DNA of 7,126 nt, from assembly GCA_903930805.1 (NCBI GenBank), contig CAIYZZ010000391.1, positions 1 through 7,126 of the forward strand, written 5' to 3'. Below the pieces are notes generated by a model that worked only from the letters and a program-made list of their open reading frames with translations, had not been told where the DNA came from and ran no database searches. The position numbers and the translations under genes are program-made. How positions within the stretch are numbered: position 1 is the stretch's first letter; every line of letters starts with the position of its first letter. Shown piece by piece: positions 7,126 to 7,126 of the stretch. The stretch is from an uncultured Rhodocyclaceae bacterium. GTDB lineage: Bacteria; Pseudomonadota; Gammaproteobacteria; Burkholderiales; Rhodocyclaceae.

Positions 7126-7126
7126 G

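Overview
The window looks like chromosomal DNA of a GC-rich Gram-negative proteobacterium. A betaproteobacterium of the Rhodocyclales or a related group is my best guess. This rests on G+C-rich codon use, a complete HypF, a SUMT-type CobA, and DUF3391-type HD-GYP and PAS-GGDEF-EAL proteins. The placement is inference from family resemblance, not from a marker gene. I see no rRNA, tRNA, CRISPR array, insertion sequence, phage gene or plasmid element.

Plus strand, 1 to 2379. The last codons of an unidentified gene probably run to about position 50. They overlap the start of hypF, which encodes the carbamoyltransferase that starts cyanide-ligand synthesis for [NiFe]-hydrogenases. HypF carries all its expected domains and motifs. 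No other hyp gene lies inside the window, so hypF appears to close a plus-strand operon that extends off the left edge.

Minus strand, 7126 down to 2385. The order of transcription is: the tail of a cysteine/glycine-rich protein (stop at 7048), cobA (uroporphyrinogen-III C-methyltransferase, start at 7046), an HD-GYP phosphodiesterase gene, and a triple-PAS GGDEF-EAL gene. The spacings are 1 nt, 76 nt and 2 nt, and I see no convincing terminator between them. This looks like one transcription unit, or two with a weak break after cobA. The last two genes form a tightly coupled cyclic-di-GMP pair with intact HD-GYP, GGDEF and EAL active-site motifs and an intact inhibitory I-site.

The two strands converge, with stop codons separated by only 5 nt (2380-2384). 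The hydrogenase-maturation and c-di-GMP units have no obvious functional link beyond adjacency. All four complete genes belong to known families, and I found no evidence for an undescribed system. The points most worth a second look are the coupled c-di-GMP gene pair, the unresolved start of hypF and the cysteine-rich reading frame cut by the right edge.
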